NCBI GenBank assembly: GCA_037893225.1
Contig: JAZGUH010000184.1
Location: 186,001 to 250,000 of the forward strand
Direction of reading: 5' to 3'
From: Hippasteria phrygiana
Taxonomy: Eukaryota; Echinodermata; Asteroidea; Valvatida; Goniasteridae
DNA length: 64,000 bases
This document shows, in pieces, positions 10,566 to 22,034 of this stretch. The first letter of the stretch is position 1. Every line of letters starts with the position of its first letter. A model generated the notes under the pieces. It did no database searches and was not told where the DNA came from. It saw only the letters and a program-made list of their open reading frames with translations. Position numbers and translations under genes: made by a program.

Positions 10566-10956
10566 CTGTGGAACAAATGTTATTTTATTAAAAATAAACC
10601 TCCAATAGCAAATAACCTCTGGTTGGGGGGGGGGGGGGGTTCATTATGAAACATTACCATTTTGGTGTAACATTTCTCTGTTCTTGCTGCCAACAATTTT
10701 TCCCTTTTCTCTTTTAAGGTTTATAACAAGAATACTAGATATTTTATGTCTGTTATGTAACTGTTAAACATGGTGGGGGAATTTTCTTTTTTTGGGGGGG
10801 GGGGGGGGGGGGGGGGGGGGGAAGCATAAACATCTATTCAAAAACTTCCGCTTTTTTATGTCATGCTTGCTATGAAATTAACTACATTGTACATTCAACC
10901 AAACCAGGGGCTCATGGGTTTCATGCGACCTGATTGTAAACAGTGTAAAAACGTAC
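10566..10956. other. intron with G15 and G28 tracts
   Basis: Contains G runs at about 10625-10639 (15) and 10794-10821 (28, preceded by T7-10). Nothing else recognised. Confidence 0.7.
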
Positions 10957-11064
10957 GTCTTCAGAAGTTGGGTCTGCCACAAGTAAACCACAGTCAGAGC
11001 TGGAAGAGTCATTCTTGGATACTTCTGGCTGCAGGGAATACTTGGCCAATGTTTCTTGCAGTAC
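10957..11064 (-). CDS. THAP transposase-like gene, exon 2
   Basis: Acceptor CATCTCGGCAG|GTACTG at 11064/11065; donor TCTGAAGAC|GTACGT at 10957. Phase 0 at both ends. It encodes VLQETLAKYSLQPEVSKN then DSSSSDCGLLVADPTSED, an acidic disordered linker after the THAP domain. Confidence 0.68.
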
Positions 11065-11181
11065 CTGCCGAGATGTAAAACATTTAAATACTTTAAAGGT
11101 AGTGTACATGATTGGCCATTGTTGCAATTTTCAGAAATGGGCGGATTTGGAGGTTAGTATTTTTATCAGTGAGATAAATTT

Positions 11182-11312
11182 GTTATCTCACTCGCGCTCG
11201 TGGAACACGGAAAATGCAGTGCGTCCGTGTCCCATATGCCACTCGGCCTCATGGCATATGGGACACGGACGCACTACATTATTCCGTGTTTCACTTGTGC
11301 TCATGGGATAAC
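11182..11312. repeat. fold-back MITE-like hairpin
   Basis: A nearly complete inverted repeat of about 130 bp. The arms share GTTATC, GGAACACGGAAAATG, GTGCGTCCGTGTCCCATATG and their complements, with a loop CTCGGCCTCA. It lies in the first intron of the THAP gene. Confidence 0.85.
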
Positions 11313-12268
11313 TAATATCTAGATGTGACACCAAGCCACATGTGTTACATAGAAAAGTTGAAAACAACAATATAAACCTAATCATGGGATACGCCTTGCT
11401 GACAAACATTTGAATATCACTGCATTATCACCAATAAAAGCTGCACTCAAGTAAAAAAAAAAAAAATTATAGGGCATTTTTTCCACATTACACATTAATC
11501 AATAAAAAAAAAAAAATTAAAATTAAATAAGAAAAAAGTTTGTCCATTAAAAAATAAAAATGTTCAACATTTGAATTTATTAATAATAATACGTTTTGTC
11601 TCATAAAAACTGTTAATATTGCAGAAATGTACTACTTTAATCACTAGTACTTTTTGGCATGAAAAATAACTGCACAAGAAAGTGCAAACTAGGGCCTAGT
11701 ACTACTAGTAGATCCATGTACTTTATACTCAACCTGACATGTAATGTCAGTATTATATTGTTGGCTTATTATTTGATTGCCATTTTCGGCTCAGACATGA
11801 AGAGTCTGGCGATTGTGCAGTGTTGGGCCCCTCTTTAGTTTTTGATCAAATTAGAGTCAAAGGTATTTTTTCTCATTCCAAAATGACTTTTTCAACCTAA
11901 AACAGACTTCTTTTATTTCTATTAACATCTTTTTTTGTAATTGTTTTGGTAGAAAATGCAATTTTCTTACGCACTTTACGGCAGTTGCCATGCGAATCAA
12001 CGCGGTTTGGCATGTTTATGTGTGTCGCGGTGATCGCCATCTTTATTTTCGCATTGCGTTTTGTCGTATTCATCGTTGCTTTACCCCCAAAACTTCACTC
12101 AAAAACCAAAACCCTGCCCTTTATCTACGCCTACGGCATACCTGTTGGCATGGTTGGTTTGTAATGTCGCTAACTACTTTAGCAATGCCAATAACCTAAA
12201 AGTGGATTTTTGTTAAATCGCAAAGCAAGAGTCCGGTATAATCAGACCTAGGCCTAGTATAGCGTTAC
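11313..12268. other. first intron of THAP gene
   Basis: AT-rich with A-runs near 11450-11530; no exon recognised. Confidence 0.4.
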
Positions 12269-12660
12269 CCTTTTTCGCTCTCTTTTCTGGAATGCTGACC
12301 GGATCCGGGAGGCCGGGGGCTCAACATGCTGGGCAGCCCTGGTGGTACCTGGCTGATCAGTACCACAACTGGGTGCTTTTAGTGATGGCACAGCATCGGA
12401 CTTCAGGAGAAATTTTGATGATAAGCCTTGCTTCTCCTTTGTTAGTGATGTCTGCTGTCTAACATCGTCCGGAAAATGGGCACTGCATATTCTGGATGCG
12501 TCAGTCACAAGGATTCGCTTGAAGTCGGATCGCGTCGTCTGAACAAATCGCACCCATTCGTTGAAGATCCTGGTATCGTTTTTCGGAAACCTGAAAAAGC
12601 TGTGCTGCGGATTTTTTTTCTAGTTCTTACACAGCCACCAACCACACAATTCGTCGGCAT
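12269..12660 (-). CDS. THAP zinc-finger exon (frameshifted)
   Basis: Start ATG at 12660-12658; donor AAAAAGG|GTAACG at 12269. It encodes MPTNCVVGGC, then, after a run of eight A (12612-12619), continues one frame over as SFFRFPKNDTRIFNEW, VRFVQTTRSDFKR, RICSAHFPDDV and LLKSDAVPSLK. This gives a THAP domain of about 90 residues with the C2CH ligands (C5, C10, C and H of CSAH) and the invariant FP, W and AVPS positions. THAP domains bind DNA sequence-specifically and occur in P-element-type transposases and THAP proteins (established). One missing A would unify the frame. The C-terminal part is Ser/Pro-rich and basic. Confidence 0.86.
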
Positions 12661-13098
12661 TGCCTGCGAAAGAAGAAAAGAACGAACGATGATTTCGTTG
12701 GTCAAAAGTTGACAAAAGATGGTCGAACAATGAAACGAAATCGTGCGCCTGTACATGTATCGTATACAGGCGTACCGTTCATGCACCGTACGTACCGTAT
12801 ACAAATAGTGCGTGCAGTCCTCCCAATTGCGTCATATTTTCAGTGGTTCTCAACCGCGGCGTTACTTCAGCGTACGTACAAGGCGAATACCATTTACAGG
12901 ACGCCCTCTACGGCGAAAATGTAGCAAGTTTTTTCGAAAACTTGAAATGTTCCTTTCGGAAACCGTGATGTTTCACCCCAAAATACAGAGAACATAGAAA
13001 TGAAATACGAAAGGTAATTGCATGAAAACCAAGTTTATTTCATTATTCAACGGATAAAACAATTTATACTCTGTTTAAAAAATGGTTTTATTAGGTCT
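12661..13098. promoter_or_regulatory. presumed upstream region of THAP gene
   Basis: Lies directly 5' of the THAP start codon. CG-containing words and repeated CGTAC/GTACG words cluster at 12740-12800. No TATA box or initiator can be assigned with confidence, so promoter status is inferred from position only. Confidence 0.3.
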
Positions 13099-14256
13099 TT
13101 AAGTTTGATAATTGAAATTGCTCACCATTTGTTTATGCTCACACTGAATTATTTGCCAATCCACATCAGGAGGGATTGCTGACTTTGGTTCCAGTTGCCC
13201 CTTCTTGTACAATGATTTTGCACAGTTGTACAAGTTATATCGTTGTGCCCTGCACTTTGCCAGCCCTTCGTATTTTATAATGTGTGCTCTTAGCCCGTTT
13301 GGAATGATATTTTTCTTTTCTGTCAATTTCAGCCAGACTTTTGGCAGCTGGAGATCCTGGCAAAACAGGACAACCTGCAGCTTCACACTTGAGGATGATT
13401 GAGTTGGCATGGCCATTGTTGACAAGGTGAACTGCGCTTTGGTCTCTTGTGGGAGCATTTCTGGAAAAGGTTAGTGTCCCTTTTGGATTAGAACTTAAAA
13501 TAGCATGGTTCATGGACTCTGCTTTTTGTGTAGTTGTCCCATATCTGTTTTTTTGCATTGTCTCGTGACCAATTCTCTTCTGAATTTTCAGTAAAAGCAG
13601 TTTTTTGTCAGACTCGAGCATTTTTCAGTTTTTTCCTAACATGAACAGGAAGGTAGGAAAATCTGTAATTGCCATTGCAAACCAATAACCGCTTTTTGCA
13701 AAGGTTGTGCCGACCTTGGTAACATTCGGGAATGGTTGAGGCAGCCTTTTCAGCCATGTCATGCATTTGGGCAAAGTTCCTCCCACATTTCTTGAGGATT
13801 GCCCCTGCTTCTGCTTGTACCCTGTGACTCACCTAACCGGTCTTGTATCTTTTTCTTTTCCTTTTTAGTTCTACTAGGCATCATGTCACCACTGAATTTG
13901 GCCCGACTGATGGCTCAACTGAGTGATCGATTTAAGTGAGGTGGGTCAAGAAAGTGTTCTGGCTCGATACCTGCTTTAATTCTCATCTGAGACATAAAAC
14001 CTTTTGCCATACACCCGTCCGCATCGCTTGTTACTCTTTCTGCCAACAAGGGTTCCTTACACTCTAAAAGTTTCTTGGCACATTGAATTCTCCCTTCTCT
14101 TTCATCCCCCATGTTGTATTTTGCTGGGCGTGTAGCACTACAAGAATCTGTGTGCTCGGAGCACTTGTTACTGCCGTGTTTGCCTGACATTTGATTTGCA
14201 CATTTACAGAGTTTATTAGATTGTGTTGTTAACTTGTGAATCGTCGTCCTATACAT
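13099..14256 (-). pseudogene. Mutator-like transposase-type gene, broken
   Basis: Minus strand. Successive frames give GDEREGRIQCAKKLLE, VTSDADGCMAKGF, PPHLNRSLS (stop TGA near 13915), AISRAKFSGDMM, KKCGRNFAQMHDMA, IPECYQGRHNLCKKR, KNRYGTTTQKAESMNHAIL, LTFSRNAPTRDQSAVHLVNN and AGCPVLPGSPAAKSL. The order and motifs match the large family of metazoan proteins annotated as Mutator-like transposase (D-x-D-G ... T-x-KAE-x-x-N ... H-x-VNNG). Frame changes occur near 13835, 13620 and 13240. It may be a decayed transposon gene or an unpolished gene; no terminal inverted repeats were seen. Confidence 0.72.
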
Positions 14257-15273
14257 GTAGAAAGTAAAGTCGGGTTGTATTTTCTTTATTCTCTGTTTTA
14301 TCTTCTCGCAACTCCTGGCAAATACTGCGTTATAGGCCTAACATGTTTCAGAATCAGCTGGATTGACTTGTCATGCATCGGGAAATTTCACTCAGTAATG
14401 CCAACAGTTTTGTTCTTTTTAACGGCAGGCATTATGATGTTTACGTCTGATTTTAAGGATCTGGTGACTAATTACGAAGTAACACCGTTTTAATGTCATG
14501 TATTTAAAGCATACTTGATTTGAATCTTCATTTATCCATAACTTTACTCAGTTGATAGCTTTTCTTTCTTAAAATTTCACCCATATCCCTATGAGCTGTT
14601 GGCCTGTTCGTGACAAGTGCACTGTGCTTTACCACGCAGTTGCGGTTTTCCAACCTTCTTATTGCCAAACAGTAAATTTTGTTACAGCCGAAAAGCCTTT
14701 TCTCCATTCCGAATTTATCGCGCTACAACCAATACAATAAAAGGCTAACAACACCTCTCCCCCCGGCAGTAAGTACACGGAGCCCCACTTGACTTCTGGA
14801 CTCTAGCGGAGAGGTATCCAAATTTGTTTCCAGGCCGCCGCGGCCGGGCAGCTGGCCCCGGGTTTGCACACTGGTGCCGCTCAGGCTGGGCCGTCGAATG
14901 CCAGCACTGGGCGGTAATTGGGGTGGTAACGCCGGCATGGTAAACCCCGCTGAAGGACGTGCACTTGTGGGTGGGTCTATACACAACGATAAAAAGCGTT
15001 CATGTGCAATGATTTCACACGGTAGTCACAGTGCATGTGTACTTTTATTTAACTCAGTTTCATACCAAAATTCAGGCCCTTTCGGCAGAGCAGAGAGTGT
15101 CTGATAGTCTCACCGCTTCCAATCAACAATAAATTGAAAACTCACTCAGTTTTAGGTTCCGAGACGGCTATATTATGGTGTTTTTACAGGAAGTTAAAAT
15201 CATGCGTAACCCCGTTTTATTAGTCTCTAATAATCTAAAGCACTACACAATACGCTACACTGGCATCTTGATT
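14257..15273. other. GC-rich patch upstream of Mutator-like relic
   Basis: Mostly featureless. 14755-14990 is GC- and CpG-rich (CCGCCGCGGCCGGG near 14835) with a 87-codon open frame on the minus strand lacking a known motif. It could be a CpG island, a 5' exon or part of an LTR; I cannot decide. Confidence 0.35.
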
Positions 15274-15341
15274 CATAGTGTTAATTTAATGCCACGCCTG
15301 GTTTGATATAGATACCACACACTGTTAATTTAACACTATGG
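15274..15341. repeat. small inverted repeat
   Basis: CATAGTGTTAATTTAA (15274-15289) is nearly complementary to TTAATTTAACACTATG (15325-15340). Confidence 0.55.
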
Positions 15342-15408
15342 TTTGTGCAGTGTTGTTTTAGGTCATTTTAGTCGCCGAAGAAATCAAACTTTCACCGCTC
15401 TTTCGTTC

Positions 15409-16042
15409 AACCATAGAGCAAGGAACAGAAGGAGTTACAACTGGTTGTACCCCCCATTAAGTTATCAGTTAAATCAATTATCACCCTCCCTGGCCCTGTA
15501 GAAAGCCTATTGTGCCACCCGCGGCTTACGTAAACAACGGCGACCGCAGCAAGTCCTTTGTGCACGATGTGTGTTACTGCGTTTCGCTGCTCATCGCTAC
15601 ACGTCGATTGCTTGTCATCATTGGAGTATCGTGTCGTAGAACAAATACTGACAACGCATACGTGTTTAGGCCCTCTACATGAGGTGTACGGATTTAATGG
15701 TTGTCATATCGCAAAGAAGTGATTCTGCTCTACAAGTCGAAGTTTCATCCGTCAAAATCGGTCCATCAGTTGGTGAGTTACGCAAGATTTTTACCGTACG
15801 TTACCGAAGCGATATCAAAAGAACCATCTGTACAGATTTCGTTAAAAATCACCTTTTCGGAGGTTTCCGGCAACTAAAAATACGCGAATGGTGTTCGTAA
15901 AGACTGTCGAAAAGTGGGGATGTTAATTTTGATGCCGGCCACAACGAGACACAAACTCAAAAAATCGCTCAAAAAATGGCAAACCTAGAATTCTAATCGG
16001 CATTTTGAAAACCTCAAATATGAGTATACTTGCTCTATGGTT
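15409..16042. mobile_element. putative TIR element (14-bp ends)
   Basis: AACCATAGAGCAAG at 15409-15422 is the exact complement of CTTGCTCTATGGTT at 16029-16042. The 634-bp body has no transposase motif. No target-site duplication was identified, so chance or a compound origin remains possible. Confidence 0.45.
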
Positions 16043-16335
16043 CAACCTGCTTCATATTTTCTATGTCCAATAGATAAAATCAATTTCATGCCAAATTCTA
16101 GCACAATTCCAGAAGTAGGCCCAATTGTCTTTTACAACGGAGAATTAGGACCAGTCGATACGGTAGTTTATTTGTTCCATACAGTAGCTATGGTACATTC
16201 ACTGAAACGATGAGCTGTCGTACCGGTAGTGTTGCAGTCGTACAGGGTATACATTGTAATTCTCCGATCTCCATTATTGTCTAACTTCTTAATCTTCAGC
16301 CCTCTTAGTTTATACATTTCTTAAATCATTTGCAA

Positions 16336-16337
16336 GC

Positions 16338-16369
<32 letters not shown>

Positions 16370-16370
16370 A
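16336..16370. repeat. (AAC)n microsatellite
   Basis: About eleven uninterrupted CAA/AAC triplets. Confidence 0.95.
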
Positions 16371-16461
16371 CTGCTGAATTATTACGAAATAGCATCCTGT
16401 GAAATTATGGCACCTGATGTGCTGCCGTTTTCAAGAAAAGTAGACATTTATAGCGTTTTTT

Positions 16462-16485
16462 AACGATTGTCGGCCGACAATCGTT
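16462..16485. repeat. 24-bp perfect palindrome
   Basis: AACGATTGTCGG followed by its exact complement CCGACAATCGTT, with no loop. Confidence 0.9.
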
Positions 16486-16726
16486 GGAAATAGTCTAGTT
16501 CCCCGACCTGATAATTCTCTGACTCTATTATATTGCTCCGTTTTGTCTAAAGTATGGTCAGATGACCAGAGTACTAGAACATAATTTGTTCTCTCTGTTT
16601 TCCCAGCATCCATCTATACACATAAAACTTTAATCAGGTCAGTGTTACAGTATTTGCTAGCTCTAAAATGCTAACCCCCAAATCCATTTATTTCTAAAAA
16701 TTATAGCAAAAGCAAATGATGTACCT

Positions 16727-17050
16727 TTAAAGGTATGATATAGTTTTGGTAATGATTGCTTACAGTCTGAAAACCTATTGGTGATAAAGATAGTTGCAGT
16801 ATCAATTCTCAATATAAAAATTCCGACCAATACGCTGTAATCTCAAGAAAATATGCATCTAAAAGACCTCTAAAAATGTAGTGGTGTATTTCAAAAGAAG
16901 AACATAAGAACGTGCGCAAAATCACTTTTGAAACAAAACGTTTTTTTATATTTTTTTTATTTTCTCAGGATTTGGACGACGGATTGAGCTCAAACTTTCA
17001 CAGGTTTGTTAATTCATGTATAAATTGAATCTCACAAAGTATAAAGACTG
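16727..17050. mobile_element. partial copy of TTAA element (29.3 kb family)
   Basis: TTAA at 16727-16730 is followed by AGGTATGATATAG, the same start as the element at 29330. The segment near 16965-17030 (GATTGAGCTCAAACTTTCAC) also recurs at 29770-29800. The right end was not found. Confidence 0.6.
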
Positions 17051-17659
17051 CATGCGCATGATCACATTTTAAAGTGATGCGACTTTTTAAATGTTTTTTT
17101 TTTTCTTTGTTAATCAGATTTATAATTGTTATTGTATGTATTTTAATGAAAAAAAGACACAAAGTTTCCTCGATAGGATTTTAACTGTGTTCAATTAAAT
17201 TGTGTTGAATTGATAAAAAGCAAACACTAGCCTTGTGTTATCTTGCCGGCACCGTGCAGTGTGTTGGCAAATGAAAATGCGAGAGCTAAGGTTGCGTAAC
17301 GTTAACACGCTAATGGCAGTGTTTTCTCTATACTTGACACATTTTTGTCATGTGCTGCTATAATGTGGCATTAGATACGCTTTGCTTAATGCTGGTCGAT
17401 TTCCAGATCAAAAAGACACATGATTGTTGTGAGTTGGACAATTCAAATTTCTTGTTGCCTACAAAGGAAACTTTCTACCTTTTGTAATTACACGTTTAAT
17501 AGTCTCTTTCCTCTTCTTGATTTCATCATTCTGTCTTCCCATTCGATCCCTTTAGGCGTCAGTACACATGGCGACTTCTCGTAAAATGACTCGGTCTCAA
17601 CTAACCATCTAATTTGATTCAAACTTATAGTGCGTCCCCATTTCAGCCTTGGACCTTGT
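17051..17659. other. no feature recognised
   Basis: AT-rich with no coding signal. Confidence 0.4.
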
Positions 17660-18080
17660 CCAACCTGCAGCCATTATCACATGAATGAGGTTTACTTCTC
17701 CATCTTCCGCATGCCACACCCCTTTTTTCATCTTGACTCCGCCCATTATGAGCTCAATTAAAGTGTGTCTCACGTCTGGAACTGATTTATAAAGACAGGA
17801 CACCCCACCCCTACCCAAAAATAGAGGGGCTTATCCTGCAAACGAGTTTTGCACAATAGTACCACCTCGGAGCTACCGACCACTGCAGCCATTTTCATGT
17901 TAACGAGGTTTACTTCTTCAGTCTTCCTCGAGCCACCCCTGCTTTTCATCTTGGTCCCGCTCCTCTGAGCTCAATTTAATGTTTGCCTCACGTCTGTCAG
18001 ATTCCCCCCCCCCCCAAAAAAAAAAGAACCACCCCCCAAAAACGTTTTAAATATAGACGGGCTCCTGCAAATGCGTCTTA
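17660..18080. repeat. 218-bp tandem duplication
   Basis: CTGCAGCCAT at 17665 and 17883, CACGTCTG at 17771 and 17989, and flanking words recur at a fixed offset of 218 bp with moderate divergence. The second copy gained a C12A10 tract near 18004-18025. Confidence 0.85.
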
Positions 18081-18254
18081 CAGAAAAAGTTTAACAATTT
18101 GTCTTTTTATGTTCTTTGATGTGTACAACAAAGAACGGTCTTTATTTAGGTCTGTGTATACATATCTCACTAATTGTCAGCCCAACAAATAAAGATATTT
18201 CGACGGGTTAACACTGGGCGTCTGTGTAGATTCGCACCGAACATGAATGTCCCG

Positions 18255-18445
18255 TTCAACTTGGTCTGGTGGTACCGGTGTCATATGAATATCCGACTTC
18301 CATGAAAATCGGACTCCTTTTCCCTATTGGTTAAACCCTCTCACGTGACTGGCCACTATTCTCCAGCTAATTATCTTCACTCAGGCATGTGCAATACTAC
18401 CAATGAGCCTGTATTTCATAGTGACTGCAATTCACGCAACATCTG
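18255..18445 (+). repeat. dispersed repeat, copy 1
   Basis: Shares GGTGTCATATGAATATCCGA, CCCTCTCACGTGAC and GTATTTCATAGTGACT-like words in the same order with 33535-33720. Family unknown. Confidence 0.75.
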
Positions 18446-19055
18446 TCTTCGAGTCAGTTTGTGAGATTTCTTTATGAGTATCACCCAACACAAGGACACT
18501 CAAGGTGTGGGTTATACAAAAGACAGACATCACAGGGATAAAAGGTATCTATTCACATTTCGTTTGAATTGTGAAAGATTAGGCCTATAGGTAGAAGGAA
18601 AGTATGTTTAGTACGAGGGGAAAACTTGGAGACTATCTCACAGTAGCCTGATTTAAGGTTCCATTGGTGAAAATCTGCGAAAGTGAATACGAGAATGTGA
18701 ATGAATTTTGGCACAATCTGATTGCAAACATTTGACAGCTTAAATTAACATTGCGACTTTAACTTAAGGAAGTCCCAAACTCGCAATGTGAACAGACCTT
18801 GTTGCGGCTTTATGTTATTCATCCAGAACTCAGTGTCAAGGGTCATAGTGCGATCATGGAGGAAGGAACACAAACTTCCTCCATGGTGCGATTCGCGTCC
18901 CATAGAAAGTTTTTTTTATGGAAGTCGTCCAATACAACTCTAAAAGCCACTCTAGGTAAAGGCTACAACATAGGTGGTATAGGGATAGCCACGTTTTGGG
19001 TTGCCAAACCCTACCACCCTTACGGTTTTCCTGCGCCAGATCTAAAATGGAAGAT
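18446..19055. other. mostly featureless; CATGGAGGAAG hairpin
   Basis: Contains inverted arms CATGGAGGAAG (18855-18865) and CTTCCTCCATG (18875-18885), a motif repeated at 20.25 and 46.39 kb. No gene seen. Confidence 0.5.
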
Positions 19056-19145
19056 AAAACTGCAACTACCCAAAATTTGGGTAAATCTATTTAAACACAA
19101 CCGGATGAGAGTTTGTTTACCCACATTTTTGGTAGTTGCAGTTTT
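19056..19145. repeat. fold-back repeat
   Basis: Arms AAAACTGCAACTACC...GGGTAAA (19056-19086) and TTTACCC...GGTAGTTGCAGTTTT (19116-19145) form a hairpin of about 30-bp stem. Confidence 0.85.
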
Positions 19146-20246
19146 CACCAACAATTGGGTAAATTTAACCCCCATGATTTTTCAGTGCATACATCCATTG
19201 AAATGAAGGCGATCGAATGCGCTAGACGTATTTTTTTCTACCTGGCCTTATGAACGCAACACCTTCTGTCTTGGAACAAGCCTATATAGTGGGTCTAAAG
19301 ATTTTGATATTAAAATGTAGGGAAAATGTAAGGACTCAGTACCTACTCGAGTTTGAGTAATACAATCTCTGACTGCCTCGCCCTCAGTTCCCTAACCACA
19401 TAATTACCCACTATCAGCAGAATCCTTTATGCAGCTTCATCACACTATACAGAAGGGACACACTATATACAGTGTGAACTCTTAAAGTGCTGCTGCAGCC
19501 CCGCTCGAATTTTGCAGATTTCTGTTATTCTAGATTTAAAAATGTGAACTTATTTCAGATACAATTAAAGTTTACCTCGATGTACCACGTTTCACCGTAA
19601 AAAAAAAAGGTCAAAACACCCCTTCTTTCGTTAACGAAATCCAGCTAAAAGCGAAACGCTGGTATGACGTCATAATGTATTCATTGACCCCGATCACTCA
19701 TTGATCTCCGCGGCTCCATGCTTCCACTCTGAATATGGGCGCAACGTGCATACACCACATTAAACTATGGGGCATGACGTCCGGAACGCTCACCTTGTAG
19801 CCCCCTTCTTGGCACTACCATAAACTGGCCTTAAAATTAACCCTAGTATTTATAGAAACATATTTTATTAGTTCCCACGGCAGTGGATGGGGCATTCCTT
19901 TGTAATTTGTAAAAAGGTTGGTGAATGTATACAGCAAAGAAATGGCAAATGAAAATACATCTCTACCAATAGAACGGTCTGTTTTATTTGACACCGTTGC
20001 CACGCTCGACGATTGACGCGATTGGTCAATATAACATGCAAATATGCCATGCATTGTCGCTCGACTAATCACCGTCTTCCTTATGAAGTGCGCCCGCAAG
20101 TGAGAAAGCGGTAGCGTGACAAGATGGCGTCGTAGTGACACGTCTGATGATGAGTTCTCTCAGTCACAGAAATCGTCAAAACGTCATGAACGTGTTTGTT
20201 TTGCCCATTCCCCCGGGATATCCGTGAAATCAAACCGTGCACCAAC
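19146..20246. other. no gene recognised
   Basis: Unannotated non-coding sequence. A CTTAAAGTGCTGCTGCAG word near 19490 resembles TTAA-type element ends, without a mate found. Confidence 0.35.
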
Positions 20247-20272
20247 CATGGAGGAAGGTTCCTTCCTCCATG
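20247..20272. repeat. 12-bp-arm hairpin CATGGAGGAAGG
   Basis: Perfect arms CATGGAGGAAGG and CCTTCCTCCATG around a TT loop; likely the centre or terminus of a fold-back element. Confidence 0.85.
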
Positions 20273-20582
20273 CACCAACAAAACATGGGGAAAATTTGTG
20301 AGTTATGTTTCCATTTGGAAAGATTTAGTGGGAAATCAAGCCGATGTTGCCAATGCGTTCGTAAGTAAACATGCACGCATGTAGTCCACCTTTATTTTTA
20401 TGACTCAATTTCAATTTTTATATTGCATTACTCGGTGCGCATTAGGATGTTATTAAAGGAGCATTCTGTGAGTGAAACCTAGCTTGCCCCCCACTTCCAC
20501 TAAGATTAAGAATATGTTTATACTAACGTTAGGCCTAGCCCCTATAATTATGTACGTACACTGGAACATGTTGAAGTGGACG

Positions 20583-20966
20583 GAAAGATTTTACTTTAAT
20601 ACCCCACCAAAACCGGTCAAGAACAGCAACATCTTGGAAAATAACCAACCCTCTTTGATAACAACTGTCTAAACATGTGGCACAACCTGTTATTTCAAGA
20701 TTTATGTCCGCAAAATCTGTAAAAAATTTGAAAGAAATCAACATGTATGTGAACACATTGAGTGACTATACATGGTGCCAAGAAAGTTCTAACACAGAAA
20801 ACACAAACTTTCTTCCCCTATATTGCACTAAAATGTCTCAACAAAATTCTCAAATTTAAAGGTTGTGCCAAGTGTTTATACAATTATGAACACAGATGGA
20901 TGGTTATTTTCCAAGATTTGCTGTTCCTTACCGATTTTGGTGGGGAGTATTAAAGTAAAATCTTTC
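20583..20966. repeat. fold-back element, about 65-bp arms
   Basis: The left arm starts GAAAGATTTTACTTTAATAC and ends GGAAAATAACC (20583-20650). The right arm, 20902-20966, is its near-complete complement. The loop is about 250 bp with no coding signal. Confidence 0.85.
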
Positions 20967-22034
20967 CTCTTTTATTCCAAAACTCCTGCAAACACGGATT
21001 GTCCGGTTCGTTTTGCAAACAAAACAAAAGGCCAGGACATTGTTTCTCATTCGTGTTGAATATGCATGTTTCACAGCGTTTCCAAAACAAACTAGTTAAT
21101 CCGATAAATGCACATTGCGGTCATACTAAAGACCACTAGGGTCTTTATTGCGACCCTGCACATTTTGTTTGCATGAGGTAAGACCACATTAATGGTGTCA
21201 ACATACCGTCACAGTTTTCACGAACAGACGAATTTTGCCTCTCCGCACTAAACTAAAGTTACAAGAAAATCAGGTTTTAAGCTTCTCATTTTAAAAATTG
21301 AAGATATTACCTGTATTTATACCACATGTTGATTCATTGTTGACACTATGTTAAAGTTCAGTTCTCGGTCTTTCACAAGTCATTGGCAGCTGAGCGATAA
21401 GTCAATTAATTACAGAGTTATTCATGGATTAATACATTTGTCTCTTCGTGAAAACTCAGAAGCCAGAAATGGCCCGTTTTGCCTCACAGAGTGTCATTTG
21501 TCTCTTCGTAAAAACCTAATATCCATTTCTGGGAAATTTTGCCCCTCACAACCCTATTGTATAACACGGAGTTCGAATTCGTCTCTTCGTGAAAACCCAA
21601 AATCCATTTTCTTTTATCTTTTGATCGAAACCATGTTGAACGAGCATTTGTGAATTGCATACTTGATATCGTTGAGCAAGCTTGTATTCATTTAAAGCAT
21701 CAATTTGAACATTTTAAACACTGAAAACAAGACAAGGAATTAACACACAAATAGTTGGTGTGGTAAATTTATGTGGTCATAAGCTATTATAAATAAAATA
21801 AGAACACTGATATGTAAAACAAATTTAAAAGAAGGGGGCGTGTCTGCGGTTTTGCGTTTGGGCAGGGATCCCACTAATGCCCCTCCCCTGAGCTTGGGAA
21901 GTAGGGGGGTTCTAATCAGACACACAAAACCTCAATTTCAAAACATATTTCAGGTAGTGCCAAGATGGGGGCCACAGAAATTGTTTTGGGAGTGGATAAA
22001 CGGACCATGCCCCATAGTCTAGTACCAAACTGCA
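20967..22034. other. no gene; short direct repeats
   Basis: Three copies of ATTTGTCTCTTCGT(G/-)AAAAC-like words occur at about 21437, 21495 and 21578. Nothing else recognised. Confidence 0.45.
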
